Source: Lysobacter capsici (GTDB lineage: Bacteria > Pseudomonadota > Gammaproteobacteria > Xanthomonadales > Xanthomonadaceae). Taken from it: a DNA stretch of 64,000 nt. The notes under the pieces were generated by a model. The model searched no databases. It saw nothing but the letters and a program-made list of their open reading frames with translations, and had not been told where the DNA came from. Below are positions 17,336 to 25,562 of this stretch, piece after piece. The position numbers were made by a program, and so were the translations under genes. The stretch covers positions 3,906,001 through 3,970,000 of the forward strand of contig NZ_CP076103.1 in NCBI RefSeq assembly GCF_018732085.1. Direction: 5' to 3'. The stretch's first letter is position 1, and each line of letters opens with the position of its first letter.

Positions 17336-17474
17336 TGCGGGGGTCCGGGGAGGGGATCAGGAATGAGTGGACAGGAGTGAGGAAACAGTGGCGAGCGCGG
17401 GGCGTGGTGGCGGTGCGGGCTTGTCGGGCCTTCGCGCTTTTTCTAGTTCGCCGATTTCCGCGTCTGGCCGGGCC

Positions 17475-18041
17475 TCACTTCAAGGCATAGATCGCCGGCA
17501 GGTTGCGGCCCTGCTCGTGGTAATCCATGCCGTAGCCGAACACGTAGCGGTCGGGCACTTCCACGCCGATGTAGTCGGCGCACACGTCTTCGACGCAACG
17601 GTCGTGGGCCTTCACCGCGAGCGCGGCGATGCGCACTTCGACCGCGCCCTGTTCGCGGCACCATTCGCGGATGCCGTGCAGGGTGTGGCCTTCGTCGAGG
17701 ATGTCGTCGGCCAGCAGCACGCGACGGCCGCGCAGCGGCGTGGCCGGGCGGTGCTTCCAGACCAGATCGGCGCCGGTGGTCGCGCCGCGGTAGCGGGTCG
17801 CGTGCAGGTAATCGAATTCCAGGTCCAGGCCGCGCTCGCCCAGTTCCATCGCCAGTTGCGCGGCGAACGGCATGCCGCCGTGCATGATCGTGAGGTACAC
17901 CGGACGGCTGCCGGCGTAATCGCTGCGGATCTTCACCGCCATGCGCGCGATCTCGCGCTCCAGGGTGCGCCGGTCGAAAATCAGATCGGCGTTTTCCAGC
18001 GCCTGGGCCAGGTCGTGCCCGGACTCGTGTTTCACGTTCAT
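17475..18041 (-). CDS. hpt: Hypoxanthine-guanine phosphoribosyltransferase
   Basis: A 188-residue type I PRTase. The PRPP-binding loop is VLLADDILDEGHTL. The N-terminal flexible-loop lysine region and the hypoxanthine-contact tail VEVPDRYVFGYGMDYHEQGR are present. It converts hypoxanthine or guanine plus PRPP to IMP or GMP in the cytoplasm. The ATG at 18041 shares one base with the nagZ stop (TGATG) and has GGAAGGA upstream. With the downstream methylthioinosine phosphorylase it forms a purine-salvage pair. Confidence 0.93.
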   Translation of the reverse strand: MNVKHESGHDLAQALENADLIFDRRTLEREIARMAVKIRSDYAGSRPVYLTIMHGGMPFAAQLAMELGERGLDLEFDYLHATRYRGATTGADLVWKHRPATPLRGRRVLLADDILDEGHTLHGIREWCREQGAVEVRIAALAVKAHDRCVEDVCADYIGVEVPDRYVFGYGMDYHEQGRNLPAIYALK

Positions 18042-19036
18042 CAAGCCAATCCTTCCAGACGGGTGCGGGTTTCGCCGTAACGGCTGTCGGCGATCAGGCC
18101 GTCCCAGCCCATCGCGCCGCGGCCGATCAGGCCCAGCAGCGCGGCGGTGTTGAGGCGGCGGCCTTCGACGGCGGCCAGCGACTCTTCTACCAACTGCGGA
18201 TGACAGACCAGCACGACATCGCAACCGGCATCCAGGTGCGCGTCGATGCGCGCCTTGATCCCGCCGACCGAGAACGCCGCGGCCATGCCGATGTCGTCGC
18301 TGAAGACCACGCCGCGGAACCCCATCTCGCCGCGCAGGATTTCTTCGATCCAGCGCCGCGAATACCCGGCCGGCTCCGGCGCGACCGCCGGGTACGACAC
18401 GTGCGCCATCATCACCGCGTCGGCCTTGGCTTCGATGCCGGCGACGAACGGGATCAGGTCGGTCGCGCGCAGTTCCTCGAGCGTGCGCGGGTCGACCGCG
18501 TCGTTGAAATGGGTGTCGGCCAGGACCGAGCCGTGGCCGGGGAAATGCTTGATCGTCGCGGCCATGCCGCGCGCGTGCATGCCGCGCACGTAGGCGCGGG
18601 TGAACTCGGCGACGACCTGCGGATCGGGATCGAAGGCGCGGTTGCCGATCGCCAGATTGCCGCGGCCCAGGTCGACCACCGGCGCGAAGCTCAGGTCGAC
18701 GCCGCTGGCCTGCACTTCGGCGGCCATCAACTGCGCGTGTTCCTCGGCCAGCTTGAGCGCGCCGGCGGGGTCGTACGCGTACTGCTTGCCGAACACCTCC
18801 AGCGGCGGCAGGGCGCTGTAGCCCTCGCGGAAGCGCTGCACGCGCCCGCCTTCCTGGTCGACGCAGATCAACTGCGGACGCGGCGCGGCGGCGCGGATCG
18901 CGGCCGAGAGCTCGGCGACCTGGGCCTTGGACGCGAAGTTGCGGCTGAACAGGATCACGCCGGCGCAGGCATCGTGCTGCAGCCAGTCGCGTTCCTGCGC
19001 GGTGAGTTCGGTACCGGCGACGCCGATCACGAGCAT
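18041..19036 (-). CDS. nagZ: Beta-N-acetylhexosaminidase NagZ
   Basis: A 331-residue GH3 enzyme without a signal peptide, so cytoplasmic. It starts MLVIGVAGTEL and has the GH3 hallmark KHFPGHG at residues 163-169, whose His/Asp dyad acts in general acid/base catalysis. Further motifs are VDQEGGRVQRFREG and FSDDIGMAAA, the latter bearing the nucleophilic aspartate. It removes GlcNAc from anhydromuropeptides during cell-wall recycling, a step tied in many species to beta-lactamase induction. CAGGAG lies eight bases before the ATG. It is followed by hpt with a one-base overlap. Confidence 0.96.
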   Translation of the reverse strand: MLVIGVAGTELTAQERDWLQHDACAGVILFSRNFASKAQVAELSAAIRAAAPRPQLICVDQEGGRVQRFREGYSALPPLEVFGKQYAYDPAGALKLAEEHAQLMAAEVQASGVDLSFAPVVDLGRGNLAIGNRAFDPDPQVVAEFTRAYVRGMHARGMAATIKHFPGHGSVLADTHFNDAVDPRTLEELRATDLIPFVAGIEAKADAVMMAHVSYPAVAPEPAGYSRRWIEEILRGEMGFRGVVFSDDIGMAAAFSVGGIKARIDAHLDAGCDVVLVCHPQLVEESLAAVEGRRLNTAALLGLIGRGAMGWDGLIADSRYGETRTRLEGLA

Positions 19037-19118
19037 GCGGAACTCCTGGGGGAGAAACAGCGCGGTATGCGCAGGGTGCATTGTCGCGCAGATGGTGCGG
19101 CGGGGGCACCCTGCCCGG

Positions 19119-19268
19119 TTGGCCTGGCCTGGCCTGGCCTGGCCTGGCCTGCGCGGCCGGCGCGGCGGCGGGCGTGCTGCTTCAGGTGCCGCGGCGGCCT
19201 GCACATGCTTGCGGGCGCATGAAGCCTTGTGTGTGAAGCCTTGTGTGTGAAGCCTTGTGTGTGAAGTC
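19119..19268. repeat. Short tandem repeats upstream of nagZ: GGCCT pentamer and 14-mer
   Basis: At 19121-19152 the pentamer TGGCC/GGCCT is repeated about six times without interruption. At 19222-19264 a 14-base unit (GAAGCCTTGTGTGT) is repeated three times, the last followed by a diverged start of a fourth. Both are uninterrupted and could vary in number by slippage. They lie 80-230 bases before the nagZ start. Confidence 0.9.
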
Positions 19269-19556
19269 TTTTGTGGGAGGGCTTCAGCCCCGAGGTTTTC
19301 CGATCAGGTCTCAGGGTCTATCGGCGCTGAGCCAAGAGCATCGGGGCAGTGGCTCCCAAAAAGACCTCAGACTGCCGCCAGCAGAAAAGCCGGCGATCAC
19401 GCCGCCGAAGCTTGTTGACGCCCCAGCAAACCGGCAGACACCGAGAGGTCTTTTGTGGAAGGGGCCGTTGCCCCGACGCTCTTGGCTCAGCCCTGGCCGA
19501 TGCCCGGTGACCTGATCGGAAAGCCTCGGGGAAATAGCCCCTCCCACAAAAGACCT
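19264..19556. repeat. Long imperfect inverted repeat containing the TGTGGGAGGGGCTTCAGCCC unit
   Basis: The left arm (about 19264-19368) and right arm (about 19446-19556) are imperfect reverse complements. Each ends with CTTTTGTGGGAGG...CCCC and includes CGATCAGGTC and GAGCCAAGAGC segments. The same terminal unit recurs at 53.8-54.0 kb. The 80-base centre is unique. No gene is supported between nagZ and the CYTH gene (19037-19595). Confidence 0.85.
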
Positions 19557-19595
19557 CACGACGACGCCTCGGATCTTGAACCTCAGACCCTGACC

Positions 19596-20138
19596 TCACA
19601 CCGCGTCGGCAACCGCCCCATCGCGCTCGGCCCGGCTCCACTGCGCGTACGGCCGCGTCGCCAGCGCCAGGTTGTAGTAGCGCACGCAGTCGGTGACCTC
19701 GGCGCCGGCCCAATCGGGCTTGGCGAATTCGGTATCGGCGCTGGCCAGTTCGATCTCGGCCACGACCAGTCCCGCGTTGTCGCCGAGGAACTCGTCGACT
19801 TCCCACAAATGGCCTTCATGCCGGACGTAATGCCGGCGCTTGTCGATCAGCCCGCCGACGCTGAGCGCGAGCAGATCGCGCGCATCCGCGACCGGAATCG
19901 GATAGTCGAATTCCTGGCGGGTGTGGCCGAGCTCGCGCGATTTCAGATTGAGAAAAGCCTCGTCGCCGGCGATGCGCACGCGCACCGATGCCTTCATCGC
20001 CGCGCGGCCGGCGCCGCTGGCGTCGTCCATCGCCGCCAGATCGTTGAGATAGCCCTGCGCCATCGGCACGACCTGGTGCGCGGCTTCGCGCCAACCGTCG
20101 CCGACGACCAGGAATTTGCGTTCGATTTCGATGCCCAT
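19596..20138 (-). CDS. CYTH domain protein (short triphosphate tunnel enzyme)
   Basis: A 180-residue protein starting MGIEIERKFLVVG, the ExExK-type signature of CYTH domains. Charged tunnel-lining residues recur: KASVRVRIAG, LNLKSRE, HLWEVDEFLG and VVAEIEL. Members of this length are usually inorganic triphosphatases rather than adenylate cyclases. The C-terminal DCVRYYNLALATRPYA is typical of the short bacterial clade. Divergent from the secreted protein gene at 20233. The exact substrate is not known. Confidence 0.88.
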   Translation of the reverse strand: MGIEIERKFLVVGDGWREAAHQVVPMAQGYLNDLAAMDDASGAGRAAMKASVRVRIAGDEAFLNLKSRELGHTRQEFDYPIPVADARDLLALSVGGLIDKRRHYVRHEGHLWEVDEFLGDNAGLVVAEIELASADTEFAKPDWAGAEVTDCVRYYNLALATRPYAQWSRAERDGAVADAV

Positions 20139-20232
20139 GCGCCATTATGGCCCAGCCGCCGGATGCCGTCGCGCCTGTAGAATGCGCGCCCCGCGCAGCA
20201 GGCGCGAATTCGCCGAATCGGCAAGGCCGCGC

Positions 20233-20856
20233 ATGAAGCGCTTGATTTGCGACGTATTGTTTCCCCATGCATTGGCCCTCGCCGTGCTCGGCGCGACCGG
20301 CGTGGCGTTCGCCGCCGATGCGATGCCCGACGTCGAACAAGCCAACGCCGCGTATCGGCGCGCGCTGGAAGCCGACATCCGTGCGAAATCCGAACCGCCG
20401 TCGCCGGTCTCGGCCTCGCTGCTCGCATCGATGAAGATCGTCGCCGTGCAAGGTTGCCAGCGCGTCGATGCCGACTACATCGCCTGCATCGTCGGTGTCG
20501 ATGCGGGCATGCGCCGCGGCTACCAGGCGTATCGATTCGCCCATGACGGTTCGGTCTGGACGCTGGCGAACAGCGTCGACGCCGCGATTCCAGCGCCGAG
20601 CCTGGCCGACGCGCAACGCCTGGTACGCCGGCGCCTGGGCGAAGAAGGCGCGCGGCAGCAAGACCCCGCGCGCAAGGCCGAATTCGAACGCGCCGCCGCC
20701 GAGGCGACGGTGAGCGCTATGAATTCGTGCGAACTCGACGACGACAGCGGCGCGGTGGAATGCACTGTGCGGCTGCGCTTGCCCGACGGCAGCGAGCCTT
20801 CGGCGACGCAGCGTTTCCAGTTGAATGGAAGCACGTGGTCGTTGTTGGAGCGTTGA
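20233..20856 (+). CDS. Secreted protein of unknown function
   Basis: A 207-residue protein with a signal peptide (MKRLICDVLF, hydrophobic core, ending AFAADA). Four cysteines in the mature part (QGCQ, IACIV, NSCEL, VECTV) could form two disulfides. The N-terminal half contains helices rich in Ala/Glu and the C-terminal half is beta-rich with RLPDGSEPSATQRFQLNGSTW. No family was recognised. Followed by a REP palindrome. Confidence 0.75.
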   Translation: MKRLICDVLFPHALALAVLGATGVAFAADAMPDVEQANAAYRRALEADIRAKSEPPSPVSASLLASMKIVAVQGCQRVDADYIACIVGVDAGMRRGYQAYRFAHDGSVWTLANSVDAAIPAPSLADAQRLVRRRLGEEGARQQDPARKAEFERAAAEATVSAMNSCELDDDSGAVECTVRLRLPDGSEPSATQRFQLNGSTWSLLER

Positions 20857-20930
20857 GGTACGAAGGATAGGCGCAGCGCGCATCGATTGCGCCGCGTCAG
20901 TGATTCCGGGAGTTTCGACGGGTCGGGCGA

Positions 20931-21033
20931 GTTCGCGGTCGCAGCTTGCGCAGCTCCTACAGGGGCAGCCGTTGCCAGCGCGGCGATCGTTTCGATTCCG
21001 ACTGTAGGAGCTGCGCAAGCTGCGACCGCGAAC
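20931..21033. repeat. REP-type palindrome, copy 2
   Basis: Arms 20931-20961 (GTTCGCGGTCGCAGCTTGCG...) and 21002-21033 (CTGTAGGAGCTGCGCAAGCT...) are perfect mirror units separated by 40 bases. The core differs from the other copies by matched changes in both arms (CAGCTTGCGCAGC instead of CGGCTTGCGCCGC), so the stem is kept by compensation. It sits between convergent genes. Confidence 0.92.
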
Positions 21034-21115
21034 AAACGACTACGGCGAAACCAGGCAAGACGACAGCGCCTAAGTCACTCCGCGCCAACCAGGCATCGAC
21101 GTACCGCAGCCCCGA

Positions 21116-22453
21116 TCAACGCTCGAACATCGCAATCGATTCCACATGCGCGGTATGCGGAAACATGTCCATCACCCCCGCCGCGCGCAGCTTCCAGCCC
21201 TTCTCGCGCACCAGATAGCCCGCATCGCGCGCCAGCGACGCCGGATGGCAGCTCACGTAGACGATGTGCTTGAACTGCTTGAGCGGCAGCTGGGTCAGGA
21301 CGAAATCGGCGCCCGAACGCGGCGGATCGAGCAACAGACGGTCGAAACCTTCGCGCATCCACGGCTCGCCGCTGAGGTCCTTGGCCAGGTCGGCGGCGTA
21401 GAACTTGGCGTTGCCCAGGCCGTTGTGCTCGGCGTTTTCGCGCGCGCGCTGGACCAATCCGGCCTCGCCCTCCACGCCGACCACTTCGCGCACGCTGCGC
21501 GCCAGCGGCAAGGTGAAATTGCCCAGACCGGCGAACAGGTCGAGCACCCGGTCTTCCGGCTGCGGCTGCAGCAGGTCGATCGCGTGCTGGATCATGTGGC
21601 CGTTGAGGCCGGCGTTGACCTGGATGAAATCAAGCGGACGGAATTTCAGCTCCAGATTCCACTGCGGCAGGGTAAACGCGAGCCGGGGATCGGCCGGCCA
21701 CAGCGGATGCACGCTCTCGATCCCGCCGGGCTGCAGGAACACCGCGAACTCGTGCTGCTGGGCGAAGGCGACGATCGCGTCGCGATCGGCTTGCGACAGC
21801 GGCGACAGATGGCGAAAGGTCAAGGCGATGCCGCCGTGCGCGTTGTCGCCGTGCATGCGGTCGCCGCCGATGAACTCAACCTGCGGAATTTCGCGGCGCG
21901 CCTGCAGGCCGTCGATCAGCTGCGCGAGCGCGCCGATCGCATCGCCGACTTCGGGAATCACCGTCTCGCAGCGCGCGATCTCGGCGACGAAACGCGGATC
22001 GGTTTCGCGGAACCCGACCAGGGTCTTGTCCTTCTTCTCGACCCGGCGCACCGAGAACCGTCCCTTGCGGCGATAGCCCCAGGCCGAATCGGTCAGCGCC
22101 GGCAGGATCCGCTCGGGCGTGACGTGGCCGATGCGTTCGAAGTTTTCCATCAGCACCTGTTGCTTGGCCACGATCTGCCGATCCTCGGCCATGTGCTGCA
22201 GCGCGCAGCCGCCGCACACGCCGAAATGCGCGCAACGCGGGGCGACGCGATCGGCCGCGGCTTCGAGCACCTCCAGCGTCACCGCCTCGTCGAAGCTGCG
22301 CGAGCGCGAGGTCTGCTTGGCCATGACCCGCTCGCCGGGCAGCGCACCGGCGACGAACACCGCCTTGCCGTCCGCACGCCGGGCGACGCCACGGCCGTCG
22401 TGGGTAAGGCCGGTGATGGCGGCCTCGAAGGGAGTTTGATCGATGCGGGCCAC
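21116..22453 (-). CDS. rlmD: 23S rRNA (uracil-1939-C5)-methyltransferase RlmD
   Basis: A 445-residue TrmA/RlmD-type enzyme. An N-terminal TRAM domain (about 8-65) is followed by an iron-sulfur cluster motif CAHFGVCGGC with a further cysteine in IARCETV. The SAM-binding Rossmann core has DLFAGLGNFTLPLA, then LLLDPPRSGAD, and the catalytic cysteine in YVSCHPASLARD. It methylates U1939 of 23S rRNA. The start is GTG at 22453 (reads MARIDQTPFEA); no better start lies upstream. The upstream neighbour sequence is a heptamer repeat array. Confidence 0.95.
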   Translation of the reverse strand: MARIDQTPFEAAITGLTHDGRGVARRADGKAVFVAGALPGERVMAKQTSRSRSFDEAVTLEVLEAAADRVAPRCAHFGVCGGCALQHMAEDRQIVAKQQVLMENFERIGHVTPERILPALTDSAWGYRRKGRFSVRRVEKKDKTLVGFRETDPRFVAEIARCETVIPEVGDAIGALAQLIDGLQARREIPQVEFIGGDRMHGDNAHGGIALTFRHLSPLSQADRDAIVAFAQQHEFAVFLQPGGIESVHPLWPADPRLAFTLPQWNLELKFRPLDFIQVNAGLNGHMIQHAIDLLQPQPEDRVLDLFAGLGNFTLPLARSVREVVGVEGEAGLVQRARENAEHNGLGNAKFYAADLAKDLSGEPWMREGFDRLLLDPPRSGADFVLTQLPLKQFKHIVYVSCHPASLARDAGYLVREKGWKLRAAGVMDMFPHTAHVESIAMFER

Positions 22454-22489
22454 GGCTGCTGGCAGGAATCAAAGGGGGCGCATTGTCGC

Positions 22490-22740
22490 AGATTCGGGAA
22501 TCGGGAATCGGGAATCGGGAATCGGGAATCGGGAATCGGGAATCGGGAATCGGGAATCGGGAATCGGGAATCGGGAATCGGGAATCGGGAATCGGGAATC
22601 GGGAATCGGGAATCGGGAAGAGCGTTGCGCCCAGGCCGCCCCTACGCAAGCGCTGCGGCACAAAAAAGCAAAGGTCCGCCAGTGGCGGGCCTTTGGCCGT
22701 TGCTCTAACGATTCCCTATTCCCTATTCCCGATTCCCGGC
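22490..22740. repeat. Heptanucleotide-bounded repeat element, copy A
   Basis: Starts with about 18 uninterrupted copies of CGGGAAT (22495-22619) and ends with about three inverted copies of the same heptamer (ATTCCCG-type, around 22710-22736). The 90-base core contains AAGAGCGTTGCG, a hairpin with GCGGGCCTTTGGC and GTTGCT. The core is clearly homologous to the core of the element at 29.45-29.61 kb. The long array can be read as repeating SGIGNRE peptides in several frames; these are artefacts. Confidence 0.92.
22662..22694 (-). terminator. Terminator of the ydbH-ydbL operon, inside repeat element A
   Basis: The minus strand reads AAAGGCCCGCC, a three-base loop, then GGCGGACCTTT, GC and TTTTTTG. 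The stem is 11 bases with one wobble pair and a T-run follows. It lies 48 bases beyond the ydbL-like stop and belongs to the conserved core of the repeat element. Confidence 0.8.
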
Positions 22741-22741
22741 C

Positions 22742-23377
22742 TCACTTCTGCTTCCAACCGCCGCCCGCATCCTGATACCACCAGCCGCCCTTGGCGCTGT
22801 CGACCCACTGGCGGGCGAATACCTGGCGGATCTGCGCTTCCCATTCGGGGTGGTTGTTGGCGACCGCGATCTCGCGGTAGACCGCAGCCGAATCGCGGCC
22901 CTGGTCGGCCACGGCCTGGTTGACGCCGACCCGGTCCGACAAGGGGATCTTCGAGGCGTCGCGCACCGCGACGGTGCCGTTGCTGGCGAAGCCGAGCGCG
23001 CCGGAATCGAAGTGCGCGCGCAACTGGCTGTCGAAGCGCTGCGCCATGCGCGACTGGATCGCCTGGATCGCCGGGGTCTTGATCGAGATGTCCGGCGACT
23101 GCGCGTGGGCGCTGCCGATGCCGGCCAGCGACAACCAGTCGATGCGGCTGGCCAGTTGGCCCCATTCCAGGCCCGGGCGCTCGCTCGAAGCACTGCCACC
23201 GGGCTTGCCGCCGTCCTTCGGCGCTTCGGGCGTCTGCATCTGCGGTTGATCGCCGATCACCTTCTCGACGAACTCCTTGGCCGCTTCCTTGGCCTCGGCG
23301 GCCGGGAAATAGACATTGATGGTCACGCACGCCGTCAACATCACGGCGGCGACCGGTATTCCCATCCAACGGCGCAT
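22742..23377 (-). CDS. YdbL-like lipoprotein (DUF1318)
   Basis: A 211-residue protein with a lipoprotein signal (VAAVMLTACVT, lipobox cysteine near 17). The segment CVTINVYFPAAEAKEAAKEF matches DUF1318 lipoproteins. The C-terminal part (about 145-211) with GVNQAVADQGRDSAAVYREI and GGWWYQDAGGGWK resembles YdbL. In E. coli, YdbL is periplasmic and works with YdbH and the small lipoprotein YnbE in envelope phospholipid transport. Here the gene follows a ydbH homologue, but no separate ynbE exists in the 106-base gap, so this protein may combine both roles. A low-complexity linker (about 45-75) separates the two parts. Confidence 0.85.
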   Translation of the reverse strand: MRRWMGIPVAAVMLTACVTINVYFPAAEAKEAAKEFVEKVIGDQPQMQTPEAPKDGGKPGGSASSERPGLEWGQLASRIDWLSLAGIGSAHAQSPDISIKTPAIQAIQSRMAQRFDSQLRAHFDSGALGFASNGTVAVRDASKIPLSDRVGVNQAVADQGRDSAAVYREIAVANNHPEWEAQIRQVFARQWVDSAKGGWWYQDAGGGWKQK

Positions 23378-23483
23378 GAGCGAATCCTTCTGGTTGTGCG
23401 CGGTCCTGCGCGGGTCCCGCCGCGTCCGGGCGCGGGCTGAACGAATGGCGCCTATTGAACCACGGCGCTGTTGAACGACAAGG

Positions 23484-25529
23484 CTACTGCACCACCGGCT
23501 TCACCTCGCCCTTGCTGACCGCCTCCATGCGCTCGAGCAAGGTCGCCCAGTCGACCCGGCGGTTGTAGCCGACCACGTCCAGGTGCGGCACGCCCGCGCC
23601 CTGCACGATGGTGAAACCGCGGCTGCCGTCGGGCGCGGCCTTGGCTGGGCCCAGGCCGTCCATGTGGCAGACCTCGTCGGCCAGGCGGCAGGCGATGCCG
23701 ATGCGGGCGTAGCCGAAGTCGTCGAAAAACCCGATCAGGCGATCCTGCAGGCTGCCGACGAAGGACGAATCGCCGACGCTGGACAAGTCCTGCACGGCGC
23801 GCTGGCTGATCCGCTGGCGCACGCCCGGGGTCTTGCGTGTGTGCAATTCGGCGTTGAACGCGGTCGGTTGCCAGTCGACCAATCGCACTTGATCGATGCG
23901 GCCGTACAAGCGGCCGGTGATGCTGCCGAAACCGAACACGCCGGTCAGCGATTCCAGGTCGAGATTGTCCAGTGCCAGGTCCGAGCTCAGGGTCGGCGCG
24001 ACCCCGAACGGACGCTCCATCGCCAGCGACGACACCGCCACGGTGCCGCCGAACAACTGCATGGTCAGGCCGCCGTCGAGTTCGAGCCGATCGTCGGCGT
24101 AATGCGCTTGCGGAATGCGCCCGCTGAGCTCGCCGGTGAACGCCGGCCAGTCCAGCGCCTTGGCCAACTGGCCCACGTCGAGCCGATCCAGATTGAGGCC
24201 GAAACGCACGTCCAGGCCCTTGCCGCCCGCCGGCGGGCGCAGCCGCAAGCCGTCGAAACCGGCGCGACCGCCGAGCATCGGGAAACTCACCGCGCGCAGC
24301 AGCCGCAGTTCGCCGCCGTCGCTGGAAAACGGCAGCGTCACCGCACCGAACTCCAGGCCGTACAGCGCGCCGCCGCGCCAGCCCAGTTCGCTGGCGACCG
24401 CCGCATCGGCCGAATAGCGCACCTGGCCGTCGAGACCGTCGAAGCGGAACCGGCCCTGCGCGTCCTTCATCGACACCTGCCGCAGGCTGGCGTCGGCGAG
24501 CTGCAATTCGTCGCCGCTCATGCGCACGCGCGCCTGCGCCGCGCCGGACAGCTCCAATTGCCCCAGCCCGGCCAGGCCGAGGAAACCCGACAGATAGCCG
24601 TCGCGCAGCGGCGCGAGGTCGGCGCTGCGCAAATCCAGATCGAGCGCGGCCAGACTCGCGTCCGGCGTCAGCGCGGCGCTGCCTTCGAGCGCGAGGATGC
24701 CGTCGTCGCGCCACATCAATCGCGGCAGGCGCCAGCCTTCGCCGTCGCGCTGCTCGGCCTGCACCTGCAGATCGACCGCGCGCTTGTGCAACGAAACGTA
24801 GGCGTTGCCGAACAGCAACTCGCCGCCTTGCAACTGCCCGGCGATCGCGACGGTGTCGATGCGGTCGAGCTGGGCCGAAAGGTTCAGCTGCGCGCCGAGG
24901 TTCTCGGCCGCGATCAGTCCGTCGGGGGTGTCGAGCGCACCGCCCTGCAAGCGCAGCGGGCCGGTGATGCTCAACGGTTTGTGTTGCGGCGCGGCGATGT
25001 CGAGCCGGCCGTCGAGCGTGCCGGCCTTGATCCGCCCGGCCGGCCACGCCTGCGCGACCAGCGCCTGGGCCCAAGCCAGCGGCACCCGGGTCAGGTCGAT
25101 CCGGGTCAGGTCGGGGCTGGCGGCCGCGCGTTGCAAGGCCAGCGCGGCGGCGCCCTGGCTCAAGCGCAGATCGGTGCTGGCCACGCCCAGGTCCAGCGCC
25201 AGCCGCAAGGGTTTGCCGCCGGCGCCGCGCAGTTCGCCGTCGCAGCGCCAGCCGCCGCGGCCGTCGCGCTGCAGCGGGCAACGCCAGACCACGTCGCGGA
25301 AGCGATAGCCCAGATCCGGCGCCTGGATGTGCCCGGCCTGCAATTCCAGTTCGCCGTGCTCGGCCTGCGCCGGCCAGGACAGGCGCACCTTGACCTGTTC
25401 CAGCGTCACCACCGCGGTCGCGACGCGCTGGATCCTGGCGTTCAGTGTGTACGCTTCAGCATGGGTCGGCGCCGCCCACAACGCGGGCAGCGACAACAGC
25501 ATCAGGAGGCGTAACATGGTCCGCAGCAT
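23484..25529 (-). CDS. ydbH: YdbH-like AsmA-family envelope lipid-transport protein
   Basis: A 681-residue protein with a signal/anchor (LRLLMLLSLPALWAAPTHA). The long body is made of repeating beta strands, as expected for AsmA-like hydrophobic-groove proteins. The C-terminus, with VGDSSFVGSLQDRLIGFFDD, RIGIACRLADEVCHMDGL and GVPHLDVVGYNRRVDW, matches the YdbH/DUF3971-type C-terminal region. It is somewhat shorter than E. coli YdbH (879). It is inferred to bridge the inner and outer membranes and carry phospholipids, partly redundant with TamB and YhdP. Two start codons (25529 and 25517) are possible. Confidence 0.82.
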   Translation of the reverse strand: MLRTMLRLLMLLSLPALWAAPTHAEAYTLNARIQRVATAVVTLEQVKVRLSWPAQAEHGELELQAGHIQAPDLGYRFRDVVWRCPLQRDGRGGWRCDGELRGAGGKPLRLALDLGVASTDLRLSQGAAALALQRAAASPDLTRIDLTRVPLAWAQALVAQAWPAGRIKAGTLDGRLDIAAPQHKPLSITGPLRLQGGALDTPDGLIAAENLGAQLNLSAQLDRIDTVAIAGQLQGGELLFGNAYVSLHKRAVDLQVQAEQRDGEGWRLPRLMWRDDGILALEGSAALTPDASLAALDLDLRSADLAPLRDGYLSGFLGLAGLGQLELSGAAQARVRMSGDELQLADASLRQVSMKDAQGRFRFDGLDGQVRYSADAAVASELGWRGGALYGLEFGAVTLPFSSDGGELRLLRAVSFPMLGGRAGFDGLRLRPPAGGKGLDVRFGLNLDRLDVGQLAKALDWPAFTGELSGRIPQAHYADDRLELDGGLTMQLFGGTVAVSSLAMERPFGVAPTLSSDLALDNLDLESLTGVFGFGSITGRLYGRIDQVRLVDWQPTAFNAELHTRKTPGVRQRISQRAVQDLSSVGDSSFVGSLQDRLIGFFDDFGYARIGIACRLADEVCHMDGLGPAKAAPDGSRGFTIVQGAGVPHLDVVGYNRRVDWATLLERMEAVSKGEVKPVVQ

Positions 25530-25562
25530 GGAAGCAGGATAGCGGGCGGAAGCGAACCGGCA

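Noticed and set aside
22495..22619. CRISPR-like array
   Set aside because: The unit is 7 bases without spacers; a simple tandem repeat, and no cas genes are present.
22483..22923. Repeating SGIGNRE / PDSRFPI peptides suggesting a repeat protein
   Set aside because: Produced by the 7-base array being read in any frame; no start region or continuation of coding character.
23583..25514. 643-codon plus-strand frame opposite ydbH
   Set aside because: Compositionally an antisense shadow; no domain or ribosome site, whereas the minus strand encodes a YdbH-like protein.
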